DNA from: Agrypnia vestita
Taxonomy: Eukaryota; Arthropoda; Insecta; Trichoptera; Phryganeidae
Length of the DNA stretch: 64,000 bases
Assembly (NCBI GenBank): GCA_016648135.1
Contig: JADDOH010001963.1
Coordinates: 121,362 to 185,361 of the forward strand
Reading direction: 5' to 3'
The notes below the pieces were generated by a model. That model was given only the letters and a program-made list of their open reading frames with translations, was not told where the DNA came from and did not search any database. Made by a program: the position numbers and the translations under genes. This document shows, piece after piece, positions 1 to 9,985 of this stretch (position 1 is the first letter of the stretch; each line of letters starts with the position of its first letter).

Positions 1-359
1 CGGAACATTTGAACACTCTTTCTCCGGATTCGGTAAACGTTTCCACGTACTTATCATTGCCATCTAATTTCCTCTTTTTCTTCTTTGTCTTACTGTGAAC
101 CTGCGCTTTATGCGTCGCGTACTCCGATTTGAGTTCCGTCCTGAAATCGCAATACTTGCATCCAAACAGTCTAATATTGTCGTTACTGCAATCTGAAGAT
201 ACGTTCTCTTCGTATTCTTTGCAAAGCGAGTCTTCATTCTTCTCATAGTCGCGTTGCAGTTCACCGCTTACCGGGAGTGTGCGCTCACTGGCTGTGTCTT
301 CTCGCTTTATCTGCCGCAGACTCATCAATCTGCGTAGCGTCGCATCGGCCTGTTGGCAC
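1..359 (-). CDS. ZAD zinc-finger gene, exon 3 (partial)
   Basis: The acceptor CTTCTTAG is at 363-360. The exon completes the ZAD (CQQADATLRRL), then has a charged linker, one C2H2 finger (CKYCDF...H...H) and a lysine-rich stretch (KTKKKKRK) that may be a nuclear localisation signal. The next finger begins at the window edge. Confidence 0.82.
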
Positions 360-1789
360 CTAAGAAGGAAAGAATAGCCTTTTAGAATTATAAAACTTTA
401 TATACTTTAGAATTTTACATTCCAAATGGGAGCTGGAACCGGAGGAGGGTTGGATGGAGTACCTGCGTCTGAAGCGGTAGCAGGAATTGATCTCTCGGAG
501 GCAAGCGTCGCATATCCCGGTGGGCAGGCCGTCCTCCGTGCCCAACTGGAATTAAAACACCAAAATGACAAAGGTTTGGACATGGCTAGAGAGATGTTAC
601 TGCCTCAGATAATCTTTGCAAAAAAAAATGGGAAAATAATTACGAACATATAAGAGAATGAACCATTCAATAATCCAAAATACAAAAAATAATTGATTTT
701 TCTGCCTGTGTTTCTAATTGATTAATAAATTTGGTTTGAAATTTGCATATTTTGTGAGTTATTTCAACATTTAAAATGGACTTGAAAAATAAAATTTTGA
801 AACCAAGGCAATGTATTTAGATTTTGAAATTTAAGCATTCGGATTCAGGTTGATTTTGAAATTCAAGGAAATAAATATACATATTCATTGCATTATTATT
901 ATTTTTTTTTTATTTATTTACGCCCAATGGGCTTTTACAACATGAGTAAATATTTGAAAACAAAATAAAAACAGTCAACAAAATGTAATTGAAAAATTTG
1001 ATAATTAATTAGCTTAATGCAAGTAAGAAAGCATACATGGTTACATCTGCATATACAAAATACAATACATATACATATACTTGAGTATACCTATACATAC
1101 AAACTCTTGAGTAAGTATAATATCTGTGATAGGTGAAATAAAAATATAGTTAGGATTGTCTAATAAATAAAATAGCATTAAAATTGTAGTTGGGATTGTC
1201 TAATGGAAGTAACTTGCAGTGTAGGAATCAAAGAAATAATTATCAGGGGTAAGTGAAATTAAGTTATCAGTGACATAAGAGTGTAAAATATAATTAAATA
1301 TTTTTGAAATACTTATTAAACAATGAAGATATTGTGTAAACAATATGTAAAATGTAAGAATGAGATAAGATAACGTATTGACATTCCAATCTAAAAAAAA
1401 ATGGTGGTTAGGTAGGTTTCGATACTGAACGACCCAATTTTGCAATTCCACCCATTTACGAGTTTTATGTATTATCTAGTTGATGGAAGAGCGTCAGTTG
1501 TTGTGTTTAAATTAGCCCGAAACTCTCTCGTTACTGTGATCGTGTAACGAGAGAGTTTCGGGCCATTAAAATAAGAGAATAAACGTTCCATCGGCCTTCT
1601 TCACTCCACTAACCACAACGGCAGCCAGGTCCCGCAGCAGGTCGGCCAAGGGAGGCGCGGCTAGCACGGTGTCCAGTAGGGAAACCTTCACATCGTCGCT
1701 GGACAAACACGTCCGACACAGGCTCGGCAGATATGCTTCTTCAGCAAGTTGCGGCAGCTCTGGTGGACTGGTCTCGTCCATCGTGAAGC
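1..1789 (-). CDS. ZAD-type C2H2 zinc-finger protein, 5' part of gene (runs off left edge)
   Basis: Three minus-strand exons join in frame: 1781-1614, 545-463 and 359-1. Together they encode a ZAD (zinc-finger-associated domain): the CRTC pair lies in exon 1, CDAC in exon 2, and the closing FRRR-CQQADATLRRL helix crosses the exon 2/3 junction. Exon 3 then has an acidic/basic linker and a C2H2 finger (CKYC...H...H), and the next finger starts (FKC) at the window edge. ZAD proteins are a large insect family of DNA-binding, often dimerising, nuclear transcription factors; the specific target here is unknown. The start is the ATG at 1781, 8 nt after an acceptor (TTTTCAG, exon edge 1789), so a non-coding upstream exon is expected. 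Its position was not found. Junction phases (0, then 2) agree with GT-AG sites, which supports the model. Confidence 0.85.
463..545 (-). CDS. ZAD zinc-finger gene, coding exon 2
   Basis: It is an 83-nt exon bounded by AATTCCAG (acceptor) and CGCAG|GTACTC (donor). It encodes LGTEDGLPTGICDACLREIN and the following SCYRFRR; the second ZAD zinc pair is CDAC. It enters in phase 0 and leaves with two bases of a codon, completed by the first base of exon 3. Confidence 0.85.
893..1460 (-). mobile_element. Probable 3' end of a LINE (minus strand)
   Basis: Read on the minus strand, the segment ends in an A-rich AAATAAATAAAAAAAA tail near 893-920, preceded by a CCCATTGGGCG motif. A similar terminus follows the recognisable LINE at 8850. 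An 83-codon open frame at 1451-1200 may be the degraded C-terminus of a reverse-transcriptase ORF, but it shows no diagnostic motif. Confidence 0.4.
1515..1563. repeat. Perfect 20-bp inverted repeat (hairpin) in intron 1 of the ZAD gene
   Basis: The arms are 1515-1534 and 1544-1563, perfectly complementary over 20 nt (GCCCGAAACTCTCTCGTTAC), with a 9-nt loop. It lies about 50 nt inside the intron from the donor. No host or transposon identity was recognised. Confidence 0.9.
1614..1781 (-). CDS. ZAD zinc-finger gene, coding exon 1
   Basis: It encodes 56 residues starting MDETSPPELP and containing LCRTCL, the first zinc-ligand pair of a ZAD. It ends before a GTTAGT donor at 1613, phase 0. The open frame runs 16 codons further into the intron, but that extension lacks ZAD residues. 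Confidence 0.85.
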
Positions 1790-1955
1790 CTGAAAATAGA
1801 AGGTTATGTATATATACAGTATCGAACAGACTAATTGAAACAAGATCAAAAATTTAGAAATATCTATTATTTGTTTTTTAAATTATAACTAATTATAACA
1901 AAGTGATACTTAATATGACCTTTTTTGGCCTCAAGCAAAGATTTTAGCCTTCTTA

Positions 1956-2561
1956 GAGCTTGTTCAGACATAGCAGGAACCGTGCGGGTCTTATTTATGT
2001 AGGTTTGTATGTAATCATTCAGACATAACCTTGCGGTTAATCAAACCGCGTGGTGCCCGCCACTCAACCGCTAGAAAATAGAATCGAGCAGCGCCCTCGT
2101 GCTCCTGTCACAACAGGAGCATGCGTGAGCTCGTTATGGATCGCTTGGAACCTGAACTTTTTATTAATGAAGTGGAGAAAAGACCTGCAATGTGGGATCT
2201 TTAATGCGAGGATTACTCAAATAAAATTGCCAAGAACCGAGCTTGGCAGGAGTTGGTGGAGATATTTGGAAATGGTGAAGACACGTTGAAAAAAAGAGTA
2301 TTTTAGGTAAGTGGGTATTTATTCACCAAAAATGAACTGACAGAATTATATTTTTGTGTCTTGACTAATGAGCGAATTTATCCCTGATATTCAAAGACGG
2401 AGAACGGAACCGAAGCTGTCAAACTGACGTTCATTAACTAACACGCTATTCGCGCACACAAATCGCTTATTAACCGCGGCTATCTGAACACATGACACAA
2501 ATCTGAGGTTTCAAAACGTGCGATTTGCAATCGCATGATTTCCGCGTGTCTGAACAAACCC
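1956..2561. mobile_element. PIF/Harbinger-like element with decayed MADF-domain exon
   Basis: Termini GAGCTTGTTCAGACA (1956-1970) and TGTCTGAACAAACCC (2547-2561) are inverted repeats, flanked on both sides by TTA (1953-1955, 2562-2564), the 3-bp target duplication of Harbinger elements. Inside, on the plus strand at about 2119-2300, a frame reads as a MADF domain (LEPELFINEVEKRPAMWD, then CEDYSNKIAKNRAWQELVEI) broken by one stop at about 2202. It ends at an AG|GTAAGT donor at 2307-2308. Harbinger elements often carry a MADF/Myb-like ORF beside the transposase. No transposase is left, so this is a non-autonomous remnant. Confidence 0.75.
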
Positions 2562-2852
2562 TTAGCATTGACTCAATGAGGTTTTGGCATGTGGTTGCCA
2601 TTTTCTCGAAACTATACCTCAATTACGGACGAAATAAGCTTTTCCACCAAAGTGCAATTGAGTTTGGAGAGCCCATTCTTACAGATTGCCCATACATTTT
2701 CTATTAGTTCATGTCTGGCAAAATTAATGTATTAAAATCAGCAAAATAAATGACTTGCAAAAATCTTAACTAACTAGAGGTATTTTCTTTTAATAAAGGT
2801 ATTTTTAAAATATGTATTTTGCATTTAAATAGTTTTCTTTACAATTATTTTG

Positions 2853-3048
2853 TTAAAATAAAACACAAATCACTTTGTTTTTACCACTATATTAGATTAA
2901 AAAATCTACATGTTTCGAGAACAATGTTCTCTTCATCAGGATTATTGTGTACACAATAATCCTGATGAAGAGAACATTGTTCTCGAAACATGTAGATTTT
3001 TTAATCTAATATAGTGGTGAAAACAAAGTGATTTGTGTTTTATTTTAA
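2853..3048. repeat. 196-bp near-perfect palindrome carrying a hammerhead-ribozyme core on each strand
   Basis: The two 98-nt arms meet at about 2950/2951 (GTGTACAC centre), with one obvious mismatch (near 2882). The plus arm contains CTGATGA, a 6-bp hairpin, GAAA and ACATGTA in hammerhead order, and the minus strand has the same by symmetry. Hammerhead motifs in inverted arrangement are known from Penelope-like elements; the assignment to that class here is inference. Confidence 0.85.
2955..3004 (+). ncRNA. Hammerhead ribozyme motif (type I order)
   Basis: The core CTGATGA is at 2962-2968. Stem II pairs 2970-2975 with 2979-2984 (6 bp, ATT loop), followed by GAA at 2985-2987. Stem III is a very short ACATGT (2988-2993), giving a predicted GUA cleavage site after 2994. 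Stem I pairs 2995-3001 with 2955-2961 at six of seven positions. One extra A (2969) lies between the core and stem II and may lower activity. A mirror copy lies on the minus strand. Confidence 0.65.
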
Positions 3049-4339
3049 TAATAATGTCACCACAAAGTTCAAGCCTTCATACAGAAGAAGAAAAAATATT
3101 CTTCGAACAGTTAATTATTTTGTATTTGAATTTAAAATAGAAAAGTAACCATGTATTTACATTTTGAATTTGTGTACTTTTAATAAACTACAAAATGTAT
3201 GGGCGTGTCATGCCTGTGTTTGCGCTAAACTAAATGAAATAAAATAAATAACTACAATATACATTGCACCACGAGTACCTACTTTAGTTAGTGTATAAGT
3301 CAAAAAGTACAGTTTCAAGATATCAGCGTTTGAAGATACAAAATCACAAGCATAAAATAAATGGTTTTTTGCATTATTTCTCACTGTTTCAGAGTTAATG
3401 TATTAACATGTTTTTTTTTTAATTTCGGAACGCTGTAATATTGATTTTAGATTAATGCTGTAATGCATTAAAATACAAGAATTGATGGTTTCCATCCTAA
3501 CTCAATTACATCGTATTTCACATTTAATTTGAGTTACTACGTTAAAGGAATAAACAAACCGAAAAACGCTGAAAAACTGCATTATTAACTAAAAAGTAAT
3601 ATTTTTTAATTGATACACTAAGTACTCATGGTGCGATATAATGGAGCAAAAGAAAGTAGTTACCTACAACAATTGAGGCGTTCTTAAATGGAAATATTTG
3701 TTACTGTAGCATACATAACCATTACAAGTATTGTATCAAGTGATAGATAAAATACACTCCTTTTCCAGATGAATAACAGAATAAAAGGTTTCTATAACGA
3801 TCCTTCTTTTCAGCACTTTGTGTCAACAATTTAATAAATAAGCTAGAGAAACAATTGCATTCAAACACCGTTCGCCTATATATTTGACGTATCTGATTTT
3901 GTGGTTTTGATTTGGTTTGACGTTTGAGTTATGACCATAGAAAAGAGAAAACCTTGGGACCGAAATTTATCTACGAATACACTTCGGTAGCGTTCATAAC
4001 TTATGCAATAACTGCGCCATTAACACATTTATAAAATAGTTCAAAATAATTAGTCAATTCAACTATAGGTTCATAAAACAATTATGTACTTTTTTACTCA
4101 AAATGCAGTAAAGAGAAATATGAACTTGAACATAATGGATAACTTAACCACAGCAAAATTTAAATAGCATTTTTCAGTGTTCAATATTTAAAAAATTATA
4201 TTACAGGATTTGTTTTTTAAAAATCACCCTTATATTTAGGTAAAGTACTAGAAAGTAACAAATACATTTTTGGACAAAATTTTCTTGCCTCACTCTCACC
4301 ATCACATCACATCACATTTTCGATCATCACATTATATTA
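3049..4339. other. AT-rich interval, nothing recognised
   Basis: No coding frame or RNA gene could be supported. At 4304-4325 there is a short TCACA-type simple repeat. Confidence 0.6.
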
Positions 4340-4851
4340 TACAGGATATACTAAAGCTAGCAGCAGAACTTGGCCGGTAGATTCCTGACTACGTTATGAG
4401 TCTAAAATGTTCAAGCAACCTGGCCTAATATCAATAGTTATGGAGATATGCAAAATATCAAAGTTTGCATTTTTTTCAATATTTCTTGATTATTTTTTGC
4501 AAAAAGTTGAACTATCTTTACAGTAACTTATGTCGATTGTGAAAAATTATTTCAAATGTTAGAAAACCTTGCAAAAATTGAAAAATGTTATTTTTTACAA
4601 GGTTTTTATCATTTTATTTAAGTTGTATTGGAGCAAATGAATTTTTCATAATCGATATAAGTTACTGTAATGATAGTTCAACTTTTTGCAAAAAATAAGT
4701 CAGAACTATTGAAAAAGAAATGCAAATTTTGATATTGTATATCTCCATAACTAATGATATTAGGGTATGGTTGCTTGAACCTTTTTTGACTCATAATATA
4801 GTCAGAAATCTACCGGCCAAGTTTCTGCTGCTAGCTCTGGTACACCCTGTA
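4340..4851. repeat. Palindromic element, subfamily B (about 510 bp)
   Basis: It starts TACAGGATATACTAAAGCTA and ends with the inverse (TAGCTCTGGTACACCCTGTA). The two halves are complementary along nearly their whole length, meeting around 4590. Other copies are at 7706-7880/11652-11975 (interrupted), 37610-38093 and 45579-46111. No coding capacity is visible. It behaves like a foldback or full-length-palindrome MITE. Confidence 0.8.
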
Positions 4852-5135
4852 TGAGAATCACATTTTATTTTTCATTCATAAATAGAGCATTTTCAGAAAT
4901 AATAAATTTTTTTATAACGACGAAGTTGTGGACCCCAAAGAATTAAGCGAAATCAAAAGTATAACAAATGAAGAGGTTTTGAGGTGAGTGCAAAAAAGAA
5001 TACACAATAAACGCCATTAAAAATCGATGGCGCATTCAAAATCATTTTTGTACTCTACATATTCGTTGACCTATTTTCTAGACCGAAGTAATGATTGTAT
5101 TAAAAAACGGGTGAAATCTCCCTATTCTTTTAATA

Positions 5136-5702
5136 TCAGAAAATAAATAAATTACCATTTATTATAATGACATACATTACATAATGGCGTTCCAGTGCCA
5201 ACTCTAATGTATGGAAGTGAAGCCTGGAATTGGCAAAAGAGGAATGAAAGTAGACTGAATGCGGTAGAAATGCGATTACTAAGACGCTTGTGTGGAAAAT
5301 CTTTGGTCGATAGAGTCTAATTTGTTCATTCCTCACTCTTAAGGAATGAACAAATTAGACGTGAATGCAATGCTGGCTGTAGTGTGGTAGATAGAATAAA
5401 GAAAGGAGTGCTGAGATGGTTTGGGCATGTGGAACGTATGAACGAGGAAAGGATGGTTAAGAAAATATATGAGGCGAGTGTTGAAGGCAACAGGAATAGA
5501 GGGCGTCCGCGAGAGACCTGGCATTACCAGATACAGCAAGTGTTTGAGGATGGCCCCGTTAAAAGCCGCAACAACCGTATAACTTACGAGAAGATGTATG
5601 AATGTGGCTGAAGCAAAAGTGGTGTGCCAAGATAGAAGAGTGTGGCATTCAATCCTCTCTGCCTACCCCTCTAGTACGGCGTGATGGTTAATTAGTTAGT
5701 TA
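5136..5702 (+). mobile_element. LINE fragment, C-terminal reverse-transcriptase region (family 1)
   Basis: The frame reads PTLMYGSEAWNWQKR, then [17 protein letters not shown], then after a break IKKGVLRWFGHVERMNEERM and GRPRETWHYQI. This is the typical C-terminus of insect non-LTR reverse transcriptases. The 3' end (CTCTGCCTACCCC, then TTAGTTAGTTA) is shared with the copies at 6985, 19918 and 45447. A short foldback at 5316-5359 breaks the frame. Confidence 0.75.
5316..5359. repeat. 18-bp foldback inside the LINE fragment
   Basis: TCTAATTTGTTCATTCCT (5316-5333) is the reverse complement of AGGAATGAACAAATTAGA (5342-5359). The left arm is an inverted copy of coding sequence that follows it, and is absent from the related copy at 39285. 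Confidence 0.9.
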
Positions 5703-5739
5703 TTGTAATGACAACACTTTTTTTCGCTGTCACCAATTT

Positions 5740-6149
5740 CGAAACAACGTGCCCCGCTGCCGCTTTCAAATCGGGAACGCAGCAGGGCAGAAACAAATTA
5801 GATTAGATTTCCATGGCGAGCTGTCCGATGCGGATGTCATCGAGCGATCGGCGTTTCTTTCGGCAAATTGAGCTGATTTTTTCAAGGATAAGCGGGGCTC
5901 AGCACGCCGGAGAGCGCCGATCCTCCTCGCGCGCGAGCTAAATTCAATTAGTCCCCCGCCGCGCGGCAGTCGGTGTCCGCGGAGAAATAAAAAAAAACAG
6001 TGTCGGCCCGGTACTGCAGTGGTTGTGTTTTTTCTCGAGCGTCACATATTTGGACAGTAAACATGTCGCCGATTATAATTGTCGTCTAATAGGTTTCCGC
6101 GGCGGACTGGCTCGGCGGCCCCTGGGCGGATTAGCGAGTCGACAGCCAT
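5740..6149 (+). promoter_or_regulatory. CpG-rich block ending in a splice donor: candidate promoter and first non-coding exon of the ORP8-like gene
   Basis: This is a CpG-rich stretch standing out from AT-rich surroundings. It ends GACAGCCAT|GTAAGT (donor at 6150), a near-consensus site on the plus strand. No long coding frame is present, so if it is an exon it is 5' UTR. Pairing it with the coding exon at 17315 is inference; it could belong to another transcript. Confidence 0.4.
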
Positions 6150-6714
6150 GTAAGTGCCCGAACTTTGACATCTGATTTTATTAACTGTTGTGATATTTCG
6201 GCGATGCTTTTGTGGTTCGCTGTTGTATTGCCTTATGTAACGGCGTTCTCATTTGAATGTGGTGCGGAGTGAGTTATATTAATTTCTATTATAGACATCT
6301 TTTTACAAATTACCACAAAATACGCAATTGAATACAAACGTGACGTCGAATTGTTGGCTTTTCTGTAAAGGTGCCGTTTAAAACCCTCATCCGCTCGAGT
6401 GTAACGCGGTTGAGGCATTTAAACGGATTTTATTCTGGGTAGCACCACCCGACCGCCGCAGTTGACCCTTCCAACCCGGGCTGCGGGGCTATTTAAAAAT
6501 GTACTAATAGTACGTCAATGAAGTGCAAAGAGATAGCAGCCTGAACGCACAGGTCTCAGACTCAGGGCTGATGCGTGCGCTAGAGAGAAATATAACTCAA
6601 AAACTAATATCTGTCTGTCTTAATGTATCGTTTTCAATTGAAATTGACGATTTGCTCTCACTCCAGACTTCTGAAGTGTGCATGTTTGGTACTTAAGGTT
6701 TCATCACCGTCCAC

Positions 6715-6815
6715 AAGCCCCTGGTGGGTCTTGGCCTCCTCGATAGCCTTCCTCCACTCACCTCGGTCCCGCGCCAGCTCTCTCCAGTTGTGAACTTCCG
6801 AGGCAGATATCGTCG
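6715..6815 (-). mobile_element. Small LINE fragment (C-terminal reverse transcriptase)
   Basis: The minus strand reads SEVHNWRELARDRGEWRKAI followed by EEAKTHQGLW, a motif common at the C-terminus of RTE-like reverse transcriptases. It is short and isolated. Confidence 0.5.
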
Positions 6816-6985
6816 TAATCGTAGAATAACGACGCATGTGATTTTTCCCAAGATTGCAGGAGAGCAGTTTGAAGTTTTATTTACATATAGACACTTCATG
6901 TCATAGCTCGGTAACTACAAAAGATTTTCCTTTGAAACTTGGGTTAGTTATTTAAAGTTGAAACCTTTCAAACCTCAAAAAAGAA
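6815..6985. repeat. Dispersed repeat (copy also at 38850-39020)
   Basis: About 165 bp, including GCATGTGATTTTTCCCAAG and TCATAGCTCGGTAACTACAA, recurs with few changes at 38850-39020 in the same orientation. Termini and class are unknown. Confidence 0.7.
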
Positions 6986-7436
6986 TTAATAAAGAGGAAC
7001 GAAAGTGGATTGAATGCAGTGGAGATGAGATCCCTTACACATATGTGTGCTAAATCCATGTATGATAACGTAAAGAATGAGGATATTAGGAATGAATGTA
7101 AAGCTGATGTTAGGATAATTCATAAAATTAAAACAGGGCCGCTCAGGTGATTTGGGCGTGTTGAGCGAACGAATGAGGAAAGAAAAAAAAAGATATTATA
7201 GCGCAAGTGTTGACGGCGCCAGAAAGAGAGGGCGGCCACGGAAGATGTGGCATGACCAGATTAACCAGATACTGGAAGATGGTCCCGTTCAAAGCATCAA
7301 CAACCATCGAGCTTGCATGCAAAGATGTATGAATGTGGATGAGGCGAGCGTTGTGTGTCAGGACAGAAGAGTGTAGCGCTCTGTCCTCTCTGCCTACCCC
7401 CGTGGGGAAATGGCGTGATGGTAAGTTGGTTAGTCA
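6985..7436 (+). mobile_element. LINE fragment, C-terminal reverse transcriptase (family 1)
   Basis: It is related to the copy at 5136. It reads RKRGRPRKMWHDQINQILED, then ACMQRCMNVDEASVVCQDRR, with frameshifts upstream, and ends CTCTGCCTACCCCCGTGGGG followed by a TTAGTTAG-like end. Confidence 0.7.
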
Positions 7437-7553
7437 GGTTAGCTATAAATTAAACCTGATAATGAGAGGGACTGCTCCTCTCAAAACTATATTCATGTTA
7501 AATTTAACTCAACGTGTGTGCATTACAATGTTCACTTTAGTTTAAATTAAAAT

Positions 7554-7705
7554 AATCGTGTCCAGTGGTGAACGTTACACCGTGTAAAGTGATCAATTTA
7601 ACCAGTGGTACAATAGGTCGTAAGCCCTATGAACACTCAAAGACTTCCATACCTATTTTCCTATAAAAAAATAATGTATATAAGTTCGTCTCTGAGACAT
7701 CCATA
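7554..7705. repeat. Partial copy of the GATGTCTC MITE family
   Basis: It shares GTCGTAAGCCCTATG, a CCATACCTATTTTCC segment and CGTCTCTGAGACATC with the complete copy at 41260-41541. One terminus is lost. Confidence 0.55.
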
Positions 7706-8329
7706 ATATATCTAGTAGCAAAAATTTTAAAAGTGGATTCCTGCCTTAGTAGTGAGTCGAAAAGCTATGACCTAATACCAAAGGTTATGGATGGACACAT
7801 GCAATATCAAAGTATTCATTTTTTTTTTCAATATCTTTGACCTATTTTTTGAAAAGTTGAACTATCATTACAGTAAGTAGTCGGCCATTTTACAGAAAAG
7901 TCATGTTTGGAATATCATTGTAAGTTCATTTTTGAAAGATGGTTTAGAAAAACACGTATGTATTAAAGAACAGGGAGTCTATTTTTATTATATTTATTGC
8001 TTTTTAAAATTAGCCTAACCATAAAAATTAAAATAATATTTTAATGAAAAATGGCTGTTTTGCTAGTAGTCGGCCATCTATGCGTCAGTTGTCGGCCACT
8101 TATGCGTCAGTATTCGGCCATCAGATTTTAGCACAGGGCCGCCAGACGTCCTTTAGAAATTCGCGCTATACAGACTTTTTTTTCAATTTATACTTAAATC
8201 CTTTTAAGCTTTTCGACAAATCGTCTCAATTTATTCACAGGTACGTTTAAAATACACTAATAATCACAAACTAGAAACTAGAAAGAGAATTATTTTTTTC
8301 GATTGGGCATTTTGGTTATATGTTAAAGC

Positions 8330-8495
8330 CGCTTTCATCTCCATTAATAATCCGATTAAGGTCTTCTAATACATCTTCATCGTTGTTTTCTAGATGGGTT
8401 TTCAAGTCCTTAAACCAACTTCTTATATAATTTGCGTGTTCTTAGTACCTACGCGCTAATAATGCTTTCCGCAATTCTGGTCGGCGTATGAATAA
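8330..8495 (-). pseudogene. Fragment of a Tigger/jerky-type DDE transposase
   Basis: The minus frame reads RRPELRKALLARRY, a stop, then EHANYIRSWFKDLKTHLENN and DEDVLEDLNRIINGDESGF. RP.LR, WF..L and the N-[AG]-DESGF motif match the region around the first catalytic aspartate of pogo/Tigger DDE transposases. The frame stops after about 50 residues and the rest is not found. Confidence 0.6.
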
Positions 8496-8839
8496 TAAAA
8501 ACCATCTTTCCCTGGTTTTTCATCTTAGAAACGTGTTTTTATGGGGAAATGGAAATGAAATTTTGCTAATACTATTACAAGATTATTAAAGAATCAACAA
8601 TTTTGTTTTCGTCAGATAACGATATAAAGTGATTTGGTACCATTTGACGTGTTTTTTTGCAGTACCCATCCCTTGATGCGGTCCTGCAGTTTTGCCCTAG
8701 GAACATCAATATCTGATAAGCCGTGCGTATTTTTTACCTTCTCTTACTGTTTAAAAGGCTTTTTGAAGGCTATCATCAGTATACTGATGAAAAACGTATT
8801 TTAGTTTTAGTCACCATTGATACAAAATTAATAATTCCT

Positions 8840-9950
8840 ATATTTATTCATACGCCAATCGGCTATATACATTGATTTTACAAAAATAATAGACCTAAAT
8901 GAATGGATTAGAAAAATTGCACATATATATAAAAAAAAACAATACTAGCATAGTAACAACGTGGTATAATCATATAGGGTTGAGGGTAATTTTAATACTG
9001 TGATAGCAATCTTTTTGCCGCTGATGAGAATGAGACGTATGATTCATCGAAGAAGTTGGTATCAACGCAGTGGATATTCACCAGATTGGCAATCTTATTT
9101 CTTGGGCCATTGTACACATAACTTTTTGTGGATTTAGTGGTTTCTAGCAATCTACGCACTCTTAGATCCGGCCTAGCAGTGATAATGCCAAATTGTTCCA
9201 GGATCTCGGGTGAGTCTATCTGTCCGTTGACAGATTTGTAGAAGAAGGTCAGGTCAGACAATTGTCTTCGAGTGATTAGTTTGCTGATTCTAAATCTGTT
9301 ATATACGGTCTCAATATCTCCTGTTGATCGTGTACGATAGGCGATGCATTTACATAGTTTGCGTTGTATTCTTTCGAGCTGATTGATTAGTTTATTGGTA
9401 TACGGCGACCAAATGACAGAATAGTATTCTAAAATCGGTCTCACAAGATTGTCGAATAGTCGTACCAGCGTGTAGACATTGCTGAAGTCCTTCCCAGCTC
9501 TAATGATGTAACCAAGAGTCTTGAAAGCTTGTGAGGCAACTTTCTCCACGTGGCTTGAGAAATTCAGTTTATGGTCCACAATAACGCCAAGGTCCTTTGC
9601 CGAGGTGACTATCGGGAGATGATGTCCATCAATGAGATAATTAGCCTGATATTGATTTCGTGATCTAGAGAATGACATTACTGAGCATTTACCGATATTT
9701 AACATTAGTTTGTTTTTAGTACACCACCTGTGGAGTTCATTGAGATCGTGCTGAAGAATTTCTAAGTCTTGGTCATTCATGATTCTTCTGAAAATGTTCA
9801 TCTCATCTGCATATAGTAGGTAATCGGATAGTAAATTGTCTGCGATGCCATTGATGTAAATATTAAAGAGAATCGGACCAAGATGTGACCCTTGAGGGAC
9901 ACCAGAGCATACTTCATACTCTTCAGAGATAAATCCATTAACTCTGACTT
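8840..9950 (-). mobile_element. LINE (jockey-like) reverse transcriptase, 5'-truncated copy
   Basis: The minus frame from about 9950 to 8992 is uninterrupted: VCSGVPQGSHLGPILFNIYI, then LLYADEMNIF at about 9820-9790 (the catalytic box is YADE where the family has YADD), then GKCSVMSFSRS, KDLGVIVDHKLNFSSHVEKV and a C-terminal connection region ending AAKRLLSQY at 8992. This is the palm-to-C-terminal part of a jockey/CR1-type reverse transcriptase. The 3' UTR ends near 8840 (CGCCAATCGGC). Nothing upstream of the SGVPQG box remains. Confidence 0.85.
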
Positions 9951-9985
9951 CAATTCAATTCAATTCAATTCAATTCAATTTATTT
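9951..9985. repeat. (CAATT)n microsatellite, 3' tail of a LINE
   Basis: About seven CAATT units form the tail of the minus-strand LINE that starts at 10982, and abut the truncated 5' end of the neighbouring LINE. Confidence 0.85.

Noticed and set aside
9951..9985. Repeated units resembling a CRISPR-like or satellite array
   Set aside because: Simple CAATT repeat forming a LINE tail, with no spacers.
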